From positions 124,001 to 188,000 of the forward strand of contig NZ_JBBAYJ010000003.1 of NCBI RefSeq assembly GCF_037153975.1: a stretch of DNA of 64,000 nucleotides, in the 5' to 3' direction. Source of the stretch: Aquipuribacter sp. SD81. Lineage in GTDB: Bacteria > Actinomycetota > Actinomycetes > Actinomycetales > JBBAYJ01. The notes beneath the pieces were generated by a model. That model did not search any database, had not been told where the DNA came from, and saw only the letters and a program-made list of their open reading frames with translations. A program made the position numbers and the translations under genes. Below, piece after piece: positions 37,034 to 45,930 of this stretch. Numbering within the stretch: position 1 is the stretch's first letter; every line of letters starts with the position of its first letter.

Positions 37034-38245
37034 GTGAGCACTCCTACCTACCCGGGCCTGCGCCTGCCCGACCTCGCCGGGGCCGCGGCGCGGCCCGGCG
37101 CCCTGCTGGCCGGCATCCTCGTCGTGCGGTGGTGCGTGTGCGCGTGGCTCGTGCTGCTGCTCGTGCTGGGCGAGGGACGGCTCCACGTCCCCCTCGGGGT
37201 GGCCGCGGTGGTGGTGACGGCGGGGTGGACGCTGCTGCTCACGCTGCGCCGGCCGGCGTGGGGCCCGGCGTGGCTCGCGGCGGACCTCGCGCTGTGCGCC
37301 GGGCTCCTCGTGGTCGCGGCGGTCGCCCCGTCGCTCGCGACGGTGTACCCCGTCGCCGCCGCGGTGACGTGGGGTGCGGTCCGCGGCGCCCGCGGCGGCG
37401 CGCTCGCCGGCGCGGTGCTCGGGGTCGTCTACGTGCTCGCCCACGTCGTCGAGGGGCTCACGCTCGCCGCGGTCGACGAGAGCGTCCTCGACGTCGCCGG
37501 CGACGCGTTCAGCCTCGTGCTCGCCGGCACGGGGGTCGGCCTCGTGTCCACCCTCGTCCAGCGCAGCGCGGCCCGGCTGCGGGCGGCCGAGGTCGCGCGG
37601 CTGCGGGCGACGGAGGAGGCGGCCCGGCTGGCGGAGCGCGAGGGGCTGGCCCGGGCCGTCCACGACTCCGTGCTGCAGTCCCTCGCGCTCGTGCACAAGC
37701 GCGGCCGGGAGCTCGCGGCCGAGCCCGCGCCCGCCCCCGCGGCGGTGCAGGACCTCGCCGACCTCGCCGCCCGCCAGGAGCGGCACCTGCGCGAGCTGCT
37801 GCTGCGCAGCCGGCAGGCGCCCGGCGCGGAGGTGCCCCTGCGGGAGGCGCTGCTCGACGTCGCCGCGGGCGTGCCGGGCCTCGACGTGCAGGTGACGACC
37901 CTCCTCGGGCGCCCGCTCCCGCCGACCGTGGTGGACGCGGTGGCGGCGGCGGTCGCGCAGTGCCTCGCGAACACCGAGCGGCACGCGGGCACACCGAGGG
38001 CGTGGGTCTACGCCGAGGACGAGGGCGAGGAGCTCGTCGTGTCCGTGCGCGACGACGGCGCCGGCTTCGTCCACGACCCGGCCCGGCTGGACCGCGAGGG
38101 GCGGATGGGGCTGCGGCACAGCGTCGCCGGCAGGGTCGCCGACCTCGGCGGGCGCACGACCGTCACGAGCACGCCCGGCCGCGGCACCGAGGTGGAGCTG
38201 CGTGTCCCCCTGCCGCCCGCGGGCCCGGCCGGGGAGGATGCGTGA
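37034..38245 (+). CDS. MacS-like sensor histidine kinase
   Basis: The 403-residue kinase has five or six N-terminal membrane segments (RWCVCAWLVLLLVLG onward to about residue 165, the DUF5931-like sensor part). A HisKA_3 region follows with the phosphoacceptor His in REGLARAVHDSVLQSLALVHK. The ATPase domain includes QCLANTERHAG (N box), VSVRDDGAGF (G1) and GMGLRHSVAGR-type spacing at RMGLRHSVAGRV. The GTG start follows GAGAGGGGG. The partner response regulator gene starts 1 bp after the stop. The signal is unknown. Confidence 0.9.
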   Translation: MSTPTYPGLRLPDLAGAAARPGALLAGILVVRWCVCAWLVLLLVLGEGRLHVPLGVAAVVVTAGWTLLLTLRRPAWGPAWLAADLALCAGLLVVAAVAPSLATVYPVAAAVTWGAVRGARGGALAGAVLGVVYVLAHVVEGLTLAAVDESVLDVAGDAFSLVLAGTGVGLVSTLVQRSAARLRAAEVARLRATEEAARLAEREGLARAVHDSVLQSLALVHKRGRELAAEPAPAPAAVQDLADLAARQERHLRELLLRSRQAPGAEVPLREALLDVAAGVPGLDVQVTTLLGRPLPPTVVDAVAAAVAQCLANTERHAGTPRAWVYAEDEGEELVVSVRDDGAGFVHDPARLDREGRMGLRHSVAGRVADLGGRTTVTSTPGRGTEVELRVPLPPAGPAGEDA

Positions 38246-38246
38246 G

Positions 38247-38924
38247 GTGAGCGGACCCGTGCGCGTCGTCGTCGTCGACGACCACCCGATGTGGCGCGAG
38301 GGGGTACGCGCCGACCTGGAGCGCGAGGCGGACTTTCTCGTCGTCGCGCAGGCCGGCGACGGTGCGGCCGCCCTCGAGGTGGCCCGTCGCCACCGTCCCG
38401 ACCTCGTCCTGCTCGACCTGTCGATGCCGGGCATGGGCGGCGGTGAGGTGATCGGCCGCCTGCTCGCGGACGTGCCGGGCGCGCGCGTCCTCGTGCTGAG
38501 CGCCTCCGGCGAGGCGCCGGACGTGCTCGCCGCGGTCAAGGCCGGTGCGAGCGGCTACCTGCTCAAGAGCGCGACGGCCGACGAGCTGCGCGCCGCGGCC
38601 CGGCAGGTGGTGGCGGGGGAGCCGGTGTTCTCCCCGACCCTCGCCGCGCTCGTGCTCGGGGAGTTCCGTCGCGTCGCCGCGGGCGGCGCGCCCGGGCCGA
38701 CGGGCCCTGGGCCTGACGACGACGTCGCCCGGCTCACCGAGCGCGAGACGGAGATCCTCCGCTACGTGGCCAAGGGCTACGCCTACCGCGACATCGCCGA
38801 GCGGCTCGTGATCAGTGTCCGCACCGTGCAGAACCACGTGCAGAGCATCTTCCGCAAGCTGCAGGTGAGCAGCCGCTACGAGCTCATGCGCCTGGCCGTG
38901 GACCGCGGCCTCGACGAGGGCTGA
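38247..38924 (+). CDS. NarL/LuxR-type response regulator (MacR-like)
   Basis: The 225-residue regulator has a receiver domain (VRVVVVDDHPMWREGVRADLE, phosphoacceptor Asp in LVLLDLSMPGMGG, Lys in YLLKSATADEL). The C-terminal LuxR helix-turn-helix is LTERETEILRYVAKGYAYRDIAERLVISVRTVQNHVQSI. GTG 38247 is preferred because GGGGAGG (38231-38237) is 9 bp upstream; the ATG at 38238 directly abuts that site. It is paired with the upstream kinase. Confidence 0.93.
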   Translation: MSGPVRVVVVDDHPMWREGVRADLEREADFLVVAQAGDGAAALEVARRHRPDLVLLDLSMPGMGGGEVIGRLLADVPGARVLVLSASGEAPDVLAAVKAGASGYLLKSATADELRAAARQVVAGEPVFSPTLAALVLGEFRRVAAGGAPGPTGPGPDDDVARLTERETEILRYVAKGYAYRDIAERLVISVRTVQNHVQSIFRKLQVSSRYELMRLAVDRGLDEG

Positions 38925-38941
38925 GTCCGAGCCGGTCAGCC
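38919..38941. terminator. Weak hairpin between convergent regulator and kamA genes
   Basis: GGCTGA pairs with TCAGCC across an 11-base loop. Both stop codons form part of the stem. The stability is modest. Confidence 0.3.
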
Positions 38942-40339
38942 GGCGACGAGCTGCCCGAGGCCCGCGTCGAGACGCTGCCGCTCGGCCCACCACCGCTGCC
39001 CCTCCTCGGGCAGGGTGTCGATCGGGTCGTAGTACGGGTAGGTGCGCTCCAGCGCGTCCGGGTCCTCGGCCTCCACGGACGTCCGGTAGTTCTTCGTCCA
39101 CTCGCTGATGCCGCGCACCCGGTCGTAGGAGTGCACCTGGTGCACCCAGCGCTTGCCGACGAACGGCACGTCGCACACGATCCGCGGCGTCGCGAAGCCC
39201 GGCAGGTAGCCCATGATCGCGTGCTGCAGCTCCTGGGCCGAGGCGAGCGAGGTCCGCCAGTGCTCGGCGGCCGGGATCATGTCGCACATGTAGAAGTAGT
39301 ACGGCGTGATCGAGGCCTCGTCCTGCAGCCCGAAGCAGAGGTCGAGCAGCGCCTCCGCGGTGTCGTTGACCCCGCGCATGAGCACGCCCTGGTTGCGGAC
39401 GTCCCGCACACCCGCCTCGAGCATCGTGCGCGCGGCCTCGGCCACGAGCGGGGTGAGGCTGCTCGCGGCGTTGACGTGCGTGTGGATCGCGAGCGACACG
39501 CCGCGCTCGCGCGCGGTCCGCGCGACCCGCGTCATGCCCTCGACGACCGCGGGGGACAGCCAGTGCTGCGGCAGCCCCATGAGCGCCTTGCTCGCGAGGC
39601 GCACGTCACGGATGTTGTCGATGCGCAGCACGTCGTCGAGGAACGCCTCCAGGCGCGGCCACGGCATGTTCGCGACGTCGCCGCCGGACACTACGACGTC
39701 GCGCACCTGGGGGCTGCGGCGGAGGTAGTCGAGCATGTCCTGCAGCCGGTTCGCCGGCTTGAGCGCGAACTTCAGCTTCTCCACCTGCGGCGTGGAGTTG
39801 CCGACGAGGTCCATGCGCGTGCAGTGACCGCAGTACTGCGGGCACGTGGGCAGGATCTCCGCGAGCACCTTCGTGGGGTAGCGGTGCGTGAGGCCCTCGA
39901 CGGCCCACATGTCGTGCTCGTGCAGGGAGTCGCGGCTCGAGAACGGGTGCGAGGCCCACTCGGTGAAGCGGTCGGACAGCAGCGGCAGCATGTAGCGGCG
40001 CACGGGGTCGGCGCGGAACGCCGCCGACCAGTCGGCGCCCGCGGCGGGCAGCCCGTCGGGGCCGGTGCCGGGCACGATCGTGTTGAGCATCTGCGGCGGC
40101 AGCAGCATCGACATGGTCGCGCGCTGCTCCTGGTCGGCGACGAGGTCGTCGTAGACGTCGTCGGTGAGCAGGTCGCCCATGACGGCCCGCAGCTGGGCGG
40201 CGTTCTTCACGCAGCTCGTGCGCTGCCACTGCACGTCCCGCCACTGCGCCTCGGTGACGTCCCGCCAGCCCGGCATGCGACGCCAGTCGGGCTCGACGAG
40301 GGGACGACGGGCGTAGCTGTACGGCTGGGCTGCGGTCAC
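38936..40339 (-). CDS. kamA: KamA-family radical SAM protein (lysine 2,3-aminomutase)
   Basis: The 467-residue enzyme should interconvert L-lysine and beta-lysine using SAM, PLP and a 4Fe-4S cluster. The radical SAM cysteines are in TCPQYCGHC (Cys166, Cys170, Cys173), followed by VVSGGDVANMPWPRLEAFLDDVL, SLAIHTHVNA and VRNQGVLMRGVND. The C-terminal stretch CDVPFVGKRWVHQ offers the likely PLP lysine, although it differs from the glycine-rich clostridial version, so substrate assignment relies on the neighbouring kam genes. TATCCT (40346-40351, minus) lies 6 bp before the GTG. Confidence 0.88.
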   Translation of the reverse strand: MTAAQPYSYARRPLVEPDWRRMPGWRDVTEAQWRDVQWQRTSCVKNAAQLRAVMGDLLTDDVYDDLVADQEQRATMSMLLPPQMLNTIVPGTGPDGLPAAGADWSAAFRADPVRRYMLPLLSDRFTEWASHPFSSRDSLHEHDMWAVEGLTHRYPTKVLAEILPTCPQYCGHCTRMDLVGNSTPQVEKLKFALKPANRLQDMLDYLRRSPQVRDVVVSGGDVANMPWPRLEAFLDDVLRIDNIRDVRLASKALMGLPQHWLSPAVVEGMTRVARTARERGVSLAIHTHVNAASSLTPLVAEAARTMLEAGVRDVRNQGVLMRGVNDTAEALLDLCFGLQDEASITPYYFYMCDMIPAAEHWRTSLASAQELQHAIMGYLPGFATPRIVCDVPFVGKRWVHQVHSYDRVRGISEWTKNYRTSVEAEDPDALERTYPYYDPIDTLPEEGQRWWAERQRLDAGLGQLVAG

Positions 40340-40412
40340 ACGCCGAGGATATGGACGATCCTTCCGTCTGTCACGTCACCCACGCACGATGTTTGCGTCT
40401 ACGCTTCGTCGC

Positions 40413-41468
40413 GTGGTGGAGATGACGGCGGAGTCCCCTGTCGGGGCGCACCGCGTGCTCGAGCCCGCCGGGGTGCTGCCGCAGGCCGCCGCCCGCCTGG
40501 ACACACGCCCTGCGCTGTGGCCGGGGGAGGTGCGGGTCCGCGTCGACCGGCTCAACCTCGACGCCGCCAGCGCGCGTCAGCTCCGCGAGGCCGCCGGCGG
40601 CGACCCCGACGCGGTGCGCCGGGAGGTGCTCGGGATCGTGCGCAGCCGCGGCAAGATGCACAACCCCGTGACCGGCTCCGGCGGCATGCTGCTCGGCACC
40701 GTCGAGGAGGTCGGTCCCGCGAGCCCGCTCGGTCTCGAGGCAGGGCAGCGCGTCGCGACCCTCGTGAGCCTCACCCTCACCCCGCTGCACCTCGACGACG
40801 ACCTCGAGCGCTGGGACGGCCGCGGCGAGCAGGTGCCGACGAGCGGCCACGCGGTCCTCTTCGCGCGCAGCATCGCCGCCGTCGTGCCCGACGACCTGCC
40901 CGAGGAGACCGTGCTCGCCGTCATGGACGTGTGCGGCGCGCCCGCGCTCGTCGACCGGGTCGTGCGCGACCGCGTCGCGCGCGGGCTGCGGTCCGACGTC
41001 GTCGTGCTCGGCGCCGCGGGCAAGTCCGGCGCCCTGTCCCTCGCGGCCGCGCGCGCCGCCGGTGCCGGCCGGCTCGTCGGGCTCGTCCCCGTCGAGCACG
41101 AGGCGGCCGCCCTGGCGGACGCCGACCTCGCCGACGCCGTCGTCCTCGCCGACGCCCGCGACCCCCTCGCCGCCTCCGCCGCCGTGCAGGAGGCCCTCGG
41201 CGGGCACGGCGCCGACGTCACCGTCGTGTGCGTCGACGTGCCGGGCTGCGAGCACGGCGCGGTCCTCGTCACCGACGACGGCGGGACCGTCGTCTTCTTC
41301 TCCATGGCGACGTCGTTCAGCGCCGCCGCGCTCGGCGCCGAGGGGCTCGCGGCGGACGTCACCATGCTCGTGGGCAACGGCTACACGCCCGGCCACGCGG
41401 CGCTCGCGCTCGACCTGTTCCGGGCCACCCCGGGGGTGCAGCGGCTCTTCCGGGGCCGGACGGCGTGA
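40413..41468 (+). CDS. kdd: L-erythro-3,5-diaminohexanoate dehydrogenase
   Basis: The 351-residue NAD-dependent enzyme of the beta-lysine pathway oxidises 3,5-diaminohexanoate to 5-amino-3-oxohexanoate with release of ammonia. It has GAHRVLEPAGVLPQAAARLD, RGKMHNPVTGSGGMLLGTVEEVG and the Rossmann turn VLGAAGKSGALSLAAARAAGAG. TACGCT (40400-40405) lies 7 bp before GTG 40413, so the ATG at 40389 would precede the promoter and is rejected. It heads a long plus-strand operon and is divergent from kamA. Confidence 0.85.
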   Translation: MVEMTAESPVGAHRVLEPAGVLPQAAARLDTRPALWPGEVRVRVDRLNLDAASARQLREAAGGDPDAVRREVLGIVRSRGKMHNPVTGSGGMLLGTVEEVGPASPLGLEAGQRVATLVSLTLTPLHLDDDLERWDGRGEQVPTSGHAVLFARSIAAVVPDDLPEETVLAVMDVCGAPALVDRVVRDRVARGLRSDVVVLGAAGKSGALSLAAARAAGAGRLVGLVPVEHEAAALADADLADAVVLADARDPLAASAAVQEALGGHGADVTVVCVDVPGCEHGAVLVTDDGGTVVFFSMATSFSAAALGAEGLAADVTMLVGNGYTPGHAALALDLFRATPGVQRLFRGRTA

Positions 41469-41478
41469 GGATGGGCGC

Positions 41479-43155
41479 ATGACGAGGACGCTCTACCGCC
41501 ACGGTGCGGTGTACAGCCCCGCCGACCCCTACGCCCAGGCGCTGCTCGTGGAGGACGGGACCGTCGCGTGGGTCGGCGGCGACGAGGCGGCCGACGCCCT
41601 CGCCCGCGACCTGCGCGGGGACGACCGCGTCGTCGACCTCGCCGGGGCGCTCGTGACGCCCGCCTTCGTCGACGGGCACGTGCACACCTTCGACACCGGG
41701 CTGCTCGTCACCGGGGTCGACCTCACCGGCGTGCGCAGCGTCACGGAGCTGCTCGACGCCGTCGCCGCCTGGGCGAGGGCCCACCCCGGCCGCCGCGTGC
41801 TCGGCCACGGCTGGGACGAGACGCTGCTCGCCGAGCAGCGGGTGCCGACCCCGGAGGAGCTCGAGCGCGCCGCGCCGGACGCGCTCGTCTACCTGAGCCG
41901 CGTCGACGTGCACTCCGCGCTCGTGTCCCGACGGCTCGTCGCGGAGTCCGGCGTCGAGGGCCTCCCCGGTCACGACGGCACCGCCCGCGTCGAGCGCGAC
42001 GCGCACCACCACGCCCGCGCGCACGCGCGAGACGTCGCCGAGCCCGAGCGCACGGCCGCGCACGAGGCGGGTCTCGCGGCCGCGGCCGCCGCCGGCATCG
42101 GCACGCTGCACGAGATGTCCGGGCCGTTCATCGGCGGCCCGGACGACCTGCGGGTCCTCGTCGGCGTGGCCGAGCGGGTCGGGGTCCGGCTGCGGCCGTA
42201 CTGGGGCGAGGCGGCCGAGGACGCCGGGCACGCCCGCGCGCTGCTGGCCGGGCTCGGCCTGCCGGAGCACGTCCGCCCCGGCGGGCTCGCGGGCGACCTG
42301 TCCGCCGACGGGTCGATCGGCTCGCGCACGGCCGCTTTCCGCGAGCCGTACGCCGACAACCCGCCCGAGCACGCCGCCCACGCCGGGCACGCGTACCTGT
42401 CCGCCGAGGTCATGGCCACCCACGTCGTCGCGTGCGTCGAGGCGGGCGTGCAGCCGGGCTTCCACGTCATCGGCGACGCCGCCCTCGACACCGTGCTCGA
42501 GGCCCTCACCCGGGCGCGTGAGGTGCTCGGCGGGCCCCGGCTCGCCGCGGCGCGCCTGCGGCTGGAGCACGTCGAGGCCGCCGACGACGCTCAGGTCGCG
42601 GCGCTGGCGGACCTCGGCGTGGTCGCGAGCATGCAGCCGCTGTTCGACGCGCTCTGGGGGGGCGACGCGAGCCTGTACGCGCGCCGCCTCGGGGCCCACC
42701 GCCGGCTCAACCGGGTCGGGGCGCTCGCGGGTGCGGGCGTGCCGCTCGCCTTCGGCTCCGACAGCCCCGTCACCCCCCTCGACCCGTGGGGGACCGTGGC
42801 GGCGGCGGCGTTCCACCACGACGACGCCGAGCGCGTCAGCGCCCGCGCCGCCTTCGCAGCGAGCACCCGCGGCGCCCACCGGGCCGCCTTCGACGACCGG
42901 CACGTGCACGACTCCCTCGGCGTCCTCGTGCCGGGCGCCCCGGCGGACCTCGCCGTGTGGGAGGCGGGGGAGCTCGTCGTGCAGGCGCCCGACGACCGCA
43001 TCCAGGCGTGGAGCACCGACCCGCGCTCCCGCGTGCCCGCGCTGCCGGACCTCGGCCCGGGCGCCCCCCGCCCCCGCTGCCTCGCGACCGTCGTCGCCGG
43101 GCGCACCGTCCACGACACCGGCGACGTGGCCGCCCTGCCAGGAGGAGTCCCGTGA
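41479..43155 (+). CDS. YtcJ-like amidohydrolase inside the lysine cluster
   Basis: The 558-residue metal hydrolase has the HxH motif VTPAFVDGHVHTFDTG, GIGTLHEMSG, HVIGDAALDTVLEAL, LRLEHVEAADDAQ and FGSDSPVTPLDPWGTV, all typical of the amidohydrolase_3/YtcJ family. The substrate is unknown. It lies 10 bp after kdd and overlaps kamD by GTGA, so it belongs to the lysine operon although no amide hydrolysis is part of the known pathway. It may remove an acyl group or open a lactam formed from a pathway intermediate; this is inference. Confidence 0.85.
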   Translation: MTRTLYRHGAVYSPADPYAQALLVEDGTVAWVGGDEAADALARDLRGDDRVVDLAGALVTPAFVDGHVHTFDTGLLVTGVDLTGVRSVTELLDAVAAWARAHPGRRVLGHGWDETLLAEQRVPTPEELERAAPDALVYLSRVDVHSALVSRRLVAESGVEGLPGHDGTARVERDAHHHARAHARDVAEPERTAAHEAGLAAAAAAGIGTLHEMSGPFIGGPDDLRVLVGVAERVGVRLRPYWGEAAEDAGHARALLAGLGLPEHVRPGGLAGDLSADGSIGSRTAAFREPYADNPPEHAAHAGHAYLSAEVMATHVVACVEAGVQPGFHVIGDAALDTVLEALTRAREVLGGPRLAAARLRLEHVEAADDAQVAALADLGVVASMQPLFDALWGGDASLYARRLGAHRRLNRVGALAGAGVPLAFGSDSPVTPLDPWGTVAAAAFHHDDAERVSARAAFAASTRGAHRAAFDDRHVHDSLGVLVPGAPADLAVWEAGELVVQAPDDRIQAWSTDPRSRVPALPDLGPGAPRPRCLATVVAGRTVHDTGDVAALPGGVP

Positions 43156-44768
43156 CCGACAGCCCGCCCGGGCGGCACCGCCCCCGCCTCGACCTCGACG
43201 CCGGCACCGTCGCGCGCGCCCGCGAGCTCGCCCACGCCGCCGCCGCTCCGGTCGTCGACCTCGCCCGCACCCGCACGACCGTCAGCGTCGAGCGGGCGGT
43301 GCTGCGCATGGCGGGCCTGGCGGGCGCCGACGCCGACGGCATCCCGTGGGTCAACCACCTCGTCGACGCCGTCCGGGCCGGCACGGGCCTCGAGCACGGC
43401 GTCGCCCTGCCGGTGTGGGACGCGCTCGCCCGCGGCGAGGCGCCGGACCTCACGCGGCTCGCGCAGCGCGCCGCGGCCGGGGCCGCGCGCTTCCGGCTGC
43501 CCGGGGGCGGCGAGCACCGGGACGCCCTCGCGGGCGCGCGGGCCGCCGCCGCGGCCGGGGTCGCCCGCGTGGACACCGCCCGCGCCGACCGGGAGGCGCT
43601 GGTCGGGCGGATCGGCGACCCGCCGCAGCGGCCGTGGATCTACCTCATCGTCGCGACCGGCGACATCTACGAGGACGTCCCGCAGGCGCAGGCGGCCGCC
43701 CGCGCGGGCGCCGACGTCATCGCCGTCATCCGCTCCACCGGGCAGTCGCTGCTCGACTACGTGCCCGAGGGCGCGACCCGTGAGGGGTACGCCGGCACGT
43801 ACGCGACGGCGGAGAACTTCCGCATCATGCGCGCGGCCCTCGACGAGGTCTCGCACGAGGTGGGCCGCTACGTGCGCCTCACCAACTACGCGAGCGGGCT
43901 GTGCATGCCGGAGATCGCGACGCTCGCGGGCCTCGCGCGGCTCGACATGATGCTCAACGACTCGATGTACGGGATCCTCTTCCGCGACATCAACCCGGTC
44001 CGCACCTTCGTCGACCAGCGCTTCAGCCGCCAGGTCCACGCCCGCGCCGGCATCATCATCAACACCGGCGAGGACAACTACCTCACCACCGCCGACGCCG
44101 TGGACGCCGCCCACACCGTCACGGTGTCGCAGCTGCTCAACGAGACCTTCGCGCACGAGGCGGGCCTGCCCGACCCCCTGCTCGGCCTCGGCCACGCGTT
44201 CGAGATCGACCCCGAGGTGCCGGAGTCGTTCCGCCTCGAGCTCGCCCACGCCCTGCTCGCGCGCACGCTGTTCCCCGACGCGCCCCTGAAGTGGATGCCG
44301 CCGACCCGGCACATGACCGGCGACGTGTTCCGCGGCTACCTGCTCGACGGGTTCTTCAACCTCGTCGGGTCCATGACCGACCAGGACATCCTCCTCGTCG
44401 GGATGATGACGGAGGCCGTGGTGACCCCGTGGCTCTCGGACCGCGACCTGGCGCTGCGCAACGTCCGCTACGTCCAGCGCGCGGCCGGGCGGCTGGGTGA
44501 GGACTTCGTGCCCGCCCCCGACGGGCTCGTCGCCACGCGCGCCCGGCACGTGCTCTCCGAGGCCGTCGACCTGCTCGAGCGGATCGTCGGCAGCCCCGGC
44601 GGGCTGCTCGGCGCCATCGCCGAGGGCACCTTCGGCGGCATGCGCCGCCCCGCCGACGCCGGCCGCGGCCTCGACGGCGTCGTCGAGCGCGCCGACGGCT
44701 ACGTCAACCCCGTCAGCGAGCTGCTCGAGGCCCGCACGGTGCGCGAGCCCGAGGAGGTGCCCGCGTGA
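43152..44768 (+). CDS. kamD: Lysine 5,6-aminomutase alpha subunit
   Basis: The 538-residue subunit forms the TIM-barrel of the B12/PLP-dependent mutase that turns beta-lysine into 3,5-diaminohexanoate. Family stretches include WIYLIVATGDIYEDVPQAQAAARAGADVIAVIRSTGQSLLDYVPEG, TYATAENFRIMR, YASGLCMPEIA, RAGIIINTGEDNYLTTADA and PLKWMPPTRHMTGDVF. It overlaps both neighbours by GTGA. Length is a little above the clostridial subunit (about 520). Confidence 0.95.
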   Translation: MTDSPPGRHRPRLDLDAGTVARARELAHAAAAPVVDLARTRTTVSVERAVLRMAGLAGADADGIPWVNHLVDAVRAGTGLEHGVALPVWDALARGEAPDLTRLAQRAAAGAARFRLPGGGEHRDALAGARAAAAAGVARVDTARADREALVGRIGDPPQRPWIYLIVATGDIYEDVPQAQAAARAGADVIAVIRSTGQSLLDYVPEGATREGYAGTYATAENFRIMRAALDEVSHEVGRYVRLTNYASGLCMPEIATLAGLARLDMMLNDSMYGILFRDINPVRTFVDQRFSRQVHARAGIIINTGEDNYLTTADAVDAAHTVTVSQLLNETFAHEAGLPDPLLGLGHAFEIDPEVPESFRLELAHALLARTLFPDAPLKWMPPTRHMTGDVFRGYLLDGFFNLVGSMTDQDILLVGMMTEAVVTPWLSDRDLALRNVRYVQRAAGRLGEDFVPAPDGLVATRARHVLSEAVDLLERIVGSPGGLLGAIAEGTFGGMRRPADAGRGLDGVVERADGYVNPVSELLEARTVREPEEVPA

Positions 44769-45544
44769 GCGCGCTGCCCGACGGCGTCCCGCCCGTCGTC
44801 CGCCCGTACGGGGACACCACCGGCGACGGCATGGTCCAGGTGTCCTTCACCCTGCCGCTGGCGCCCGGCAAGCGCGCCGAGGGGGCCGCCCAGCAGCTCG
44901 CGCGGCGCATGGGCATCGACGCGCCGATGGTCGTGCACGCCACCGGCATCGGCGACCGGTACACGTTCTTCGTCGTGTACGGCCCGGTCAGCCACGTCGT
45001 CGACGTCGCCGCGGTCGAGGTCGTCGAGCGCGAGTACCCGCTGCTGAGCCCGAAGGAGACCAACGCCGCCGTCCGCGAGCACCTGCAGCGCAAGCTCGTG
45101 GTGGTCGGCGCGTGCATCGGCACCGACGCCCACACCGTCGGCATCGACGCGATCCTCAACGTCAAGGGCTGGGCGGGGGAGAAGGGCCTGGAGTACTACC
45201 GGGAGATGAAGGTCGTGAACCTCGGCGCGCAGGTGTCGGTGCCGGACCTCGTCGAGCGAGCCCGTGCCGAGCGCGCCGACGCCGTCCTCGTGAGCCAGGT
45301 CGTCACCCAGCGCGACGCCCACGTCCACAACACGACGACGATGTCGGCGGCCTTCCGCGAGGCCTTCCCCGCCGAGCGGCGGCCGCTGCTCGTCGTCGGC
45401 GGCCCCCGCTTCGACGAGGCCGGGGCCGCGGCCCTCGGTGTCGACCGGGTGTTCGGCCGGGGCACCACGCCGGGGGAGGTCGCGAGCTACCTCGTGCACG
45501 CCGTCGCGGCCCGGGCCGCCGCCCGCCGTGAGGTCCCCGCGTGA
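44765..45544 (+). CDS. kamE: Lysine 5,6-aminomutase beta subunit
   Basis: The 259-residue subunit carries the adenosylcobalamin-binding domain. The base-off motif DxHxxG is present as GTDAHTVGIDAI; His123 should ligate cobalt. Lys134, eleven residues further in LNVKGWAGEKG, corresponds to the PLP-binding lysine (Lys144 of the clostridial enzyme). VVNLGAQVSVPDLVERA and ADAVLVSQVVTQRDAHVHNT complete the family pattern. Both cofactor residues are intact, so the enzyme should be active. It overlaps kamD and kal by GTGA. Confidence 0.95.
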   Translation: MSALPDGVPPVVRPYGDTTGDGMVQVSFTLPLAPGKRAEGAAQQLARRMGIDAPMVVHATGIGDRYTFFVVYGPVSHVVDVAAVEVVEREYPLLSPKETNAAVREHLQRKLVVVGACIGTDAHTVGIDAILNVKGWAGEKGLEYYREMKVVNLGAQVSVPDLVERARAERADAVLVSQVVTQRDAHVHNTTTMSAAFREAFPAERRPLLVVGGPRFDEAGAAALGVDRVFGRGTTPGEVASYLVHAVAARAAARREVPA

Positions 45545-45930
45545 GCGAGCGGGACCCGCGGCTCGGGACCGTCGTCGTGCACCGCCGCTACGTCCACCAC
45601 GGCGACGCGCACTACGGCGGGCAGCTCGTCGACGGCGCGTACTCGCTGAAGCTCTTCGGCGACGTCGCCACCGAGCTGTGCGTCCGGACCGACGGCGACG
45701 AGGGCCTCTTCGCCGGCTACGACGAGGTCCGGTTCCTCGACGCGGTCCGCGCGGGCGACGTCCTCGAGGTGGTCGCCGAGCTCACCCGGGTCGGACGGCG
45801 CAGCCGCGGCGTGCGCTTCGAGGCGCGCGTCGTGTGCCGGGCCGCACCGGAGGTGTCGCCGTCCGCCTCGCGCGTGCTCGAGCCACCCCTCGTCGTCACG
45901 ACGGCCACCGGTACCGTCGTCGTCCCGTGA
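45541..45930 (+). CDS. kal: 3-aminobutyryl-CoA ammonia-lyase-like hotdog protein
   Basis: The 129-residue protein begins LGTVVVHRRYVHHGDAHYGGQLVDGAYSLKLFGDVATELCVRTDGDEGLFAGYDEVRFLDAVRAGD, a hotdog-fold sequence like Kal of lysine fermenters, which removes ammonia from 3-aminobutyryl-CoA to give crotonyl-CoA. The immediate coupling to kamE (GTGA) supports this role. It also overlaps the next ATP-grasp gene by GTGA. Confidence 0.82.
   Translation: MSERDPRLGTVVVHRRYVHHGDAHYGGQLVDGAYSLKLFGDVATELCVRTDGDEGLFAGYDEVRFLDAVRAGDVLEVVAELTRVGRRSRGVRFEARVVCRAAPEVSPSASRVLEPPLVVTTATGTVVVP

Noticed and set aside
40389-40412. ATG 40389 as the start of kdd
   Set aside because: The TACGCT -10 hexamer at 40400-40405 lies downstream of this ATG, and the alternative GTG 40413 fits the local leaderless spacing.
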